NCBI RefSeq assembly: GCF_017872975.1 | Contig: NZ_JAGGJP010000004.1 | Span: forward strand, 186,001 to 250,000 | DNA: 64,000 bases | Direction: 5' to 3' | Source of the DNA: Rubellimicrobium aerolatum | Lineage (GTDB): Bacteria; Pseudomonadota; Alphaproteobacteria; Rhodobacterales; Rhodobacteraceae | Shown here: one piece after another, positions 63,300-64,000 of the stretch | Numbering within the stretch: position 1 is the first letter of the stretch | Layout: each line of letters starts with the position of its first letter | The notes under the pieces: generated by a model | The model's database searches: none | What the model was told of the DNA's origin: nothing | What the model saw: only the letters and a program-made list of their open reading frames with translations | Position numbers and translations under genes: made by a program

Positions 63300-64000
63300 T
63301 CAGGCCGCGAGCTCCTCGTCGAGGCTCTGCCGCGACCACAGCTCGGCATAGCGCCCGCCGCGCGCGAGGAGCGCGTCGTGGCTCCCCTCCTCCACCAGCC
63401 GCCCGTCCTCCAGCACGACGATGCGGTCGGCGTCGGCGACCGTGCTCAGCCGGTGGGCGATGACGATGACGCTGCGGCCCCGGCCCATCGCCCGCAGCTC
63501 CTCCTGGATCGAGGCCTCGGTCGCGGTGTCGAGCGCCGATGTCGCCTCGTCGAGCAGCAGGATCGGCGGATCCTTGAGCAGCGTGCGGGCGATGCCGACG
63601 CGCTGCTTCTCCCCGCCCGAGAGCTTGAGCCCCCGTTCGCCGACCTGGGTGTCGTAGCCCTGCGGCAGCGAGGCGATGAAGTCGTGAATGCGCGCGGCGC
63701 GGGCGGCGCCCTCGATCTCGGCCTGCGTGGCCCCGTCGCGCCCGTAGCCGATGTTGTAGCCGATGGTGTCGTTGAACAGCACCGTGTCCTGCGGCACCAC
63801 GCCGATGCGGGCGTGGAGCGACTCCTGCGCCACGTCGCGGAGGTCCTGCCCGTCGATGCGGATCGCGCCCCCGGTGACGTCGTAGAAGCGGAAGATCAGC
63901 CGGCCGATGGTGCTCTTGCCCGCGCCGGTCGAGCCGACGATGGCCACGGTCTGCCCCGGGGCGACGCGGAAGCTCAGCCCCTTGAGGATGGGCCGCTCCG
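63300..64000 (-). CDS. ABC transporter ATP-binding/permease protein, Atm1-like (C-terminal part)
   Basis: The C-terminal ATPase domain of an exporter that continues past the right edge. Walker A is [10 protein letters not shown], followed by [19 protein letters not shown], the Q-loop [13 protein letters not shown], the signature [20 protein letters not shown], Walker [13 protein letters not shown] and the H-loop IAHRLSTV. The wording [15 protein letters not shown] with [12 protein letters not shown] is characteristic of Atm1/ABCB7-type exporters of glutathione-linked sulfur or metal compounds. The stop is at 63300. The missing part should hold six membrane helices. Confidence 0.9.
   Translation of the reverse strand, partial: ERPILKGLSFRVAPGQTVAIVGSTGAGKSTIGRLIFRFYDVTGGAIRIDGQDLRDVAQESLHARIGVVPQDTVLFNDTIGYNIGYGRDGATQAEIEGAARAARIHDFIASLPQGYDTQVGERGLKLSGGEKQRVGIARTLLKDPPILLLDEATSALDTATEASIQEELRAMGRGRSVIVIAHRLSTVADADRIVVLEDGRLVEEGSHDALLARGGRYAELWSRQSLDEELAA

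Overview
The window is high-GC DNA from an alphaproteobacterium, almost certainly of the Rhodobacterales/Rhodobacteraceae. The main reason is a complete Rhodobacter capsulatus-type gene transfer agent (GTA) head-tail cluster (g1 to g15). Supporting this are the order pdhABC - cysE - GTA - mltG - fabF, an E1-beta subunit carrying a lipoyl domain, perfect TTAA-N7-TTAA boxes of the CtrA type, and a ccm/secDF/yajC block. Most genes are closely packed, often with 1- or 4-base start/stop overlaps. Starts were chosen by ribosome-binding site, operon overlap and family length, and they are usually internal to the longest open frame.

Layout. (1) 1-7251: the tail of an upstream gene, ftsB/divIC, a LacI-type regulator with two operator-like palindromes, pdhA-pdhB-pdhC, an MliC-like lipoprotein, and cysE. 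(2) 7367-21670, minus strand: the GTA structural operon, transcribed g1 to g15. It covers terminase, portal, protease, capsid, connector proteins, tail tube, tail chaperones, tape measure, distal tail, hub, peptidase and megatron. A perfect CtrA-type box lies upstream of g1. (3) 21671-30342: a 0.7-kb GC-rich spacer with a 12-bp tandem repeat, then mltG, fabF, a disrupted adenylation/carrier/acyltransferase gene, acpP, fabG and fabD on the minus strand. (4) 30573-34414: rpsF-rpsR-rplI, a lower-GC orphan gene, tig and tRNA-Leu(UAG). (5) 34609-39343: nnr (NAD(P)HX repair), the nitrogen pair glnB-glnA, and an unknown membrane protein. (6) 39414-48840: bioY, a DUF6314 gene, purB, a LuxR-type receptor, a small cysteine-containing secreted peptide, fliG, an LpxL-type acyltransferase, a DUF1223 gene and acnA. 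(7) 49002-56495, minus strand: phosphomannomutase, ccmG-ccmD-ccmC-ccmB-ccmA, an Mth938-like gene, secF-secD-yajC. (8) 56800-64000: serS, then der-bamB-yfgM-like, a Bcr/CflA efflux pump and the end of an Atm1-like ABC exporter.

How the genes work together. The GTA genes would build a small tailed particle that packages host DNA. The CtrA-type box in front of g1, a perfect one in front of the disrupted NRPS-like gene, a perfect one at 58 kb and weaker ones before fliG and the efflux gene suggest a CtrA regulon spread through the window. A 29-bp element conserved at 28 of 29 bases links the g2-g3 junction of the GTA to the CtrA-box locus at 58 kb. Most other genes are housekeeping: pyruvate oxidation, fatty acid synthesis, translation, cytochrome c maturation, protein export and outer-membrane assembly.

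The least ordinary features are the shared 29-bp element, the CtrA box before the GTA, the 319-bp tandem duplication that breaks the NRPS-like gene and fuses its frame to fabF, the long proline/alanine-rich N-terminal extension of the GTA terminase, two families of extragenic palindromic elements, and a LuxR-type receptor with an intact acyl-homoserine-lactone pocket and no synthase in the window. All calls come from reading the sequence; no database search was run.
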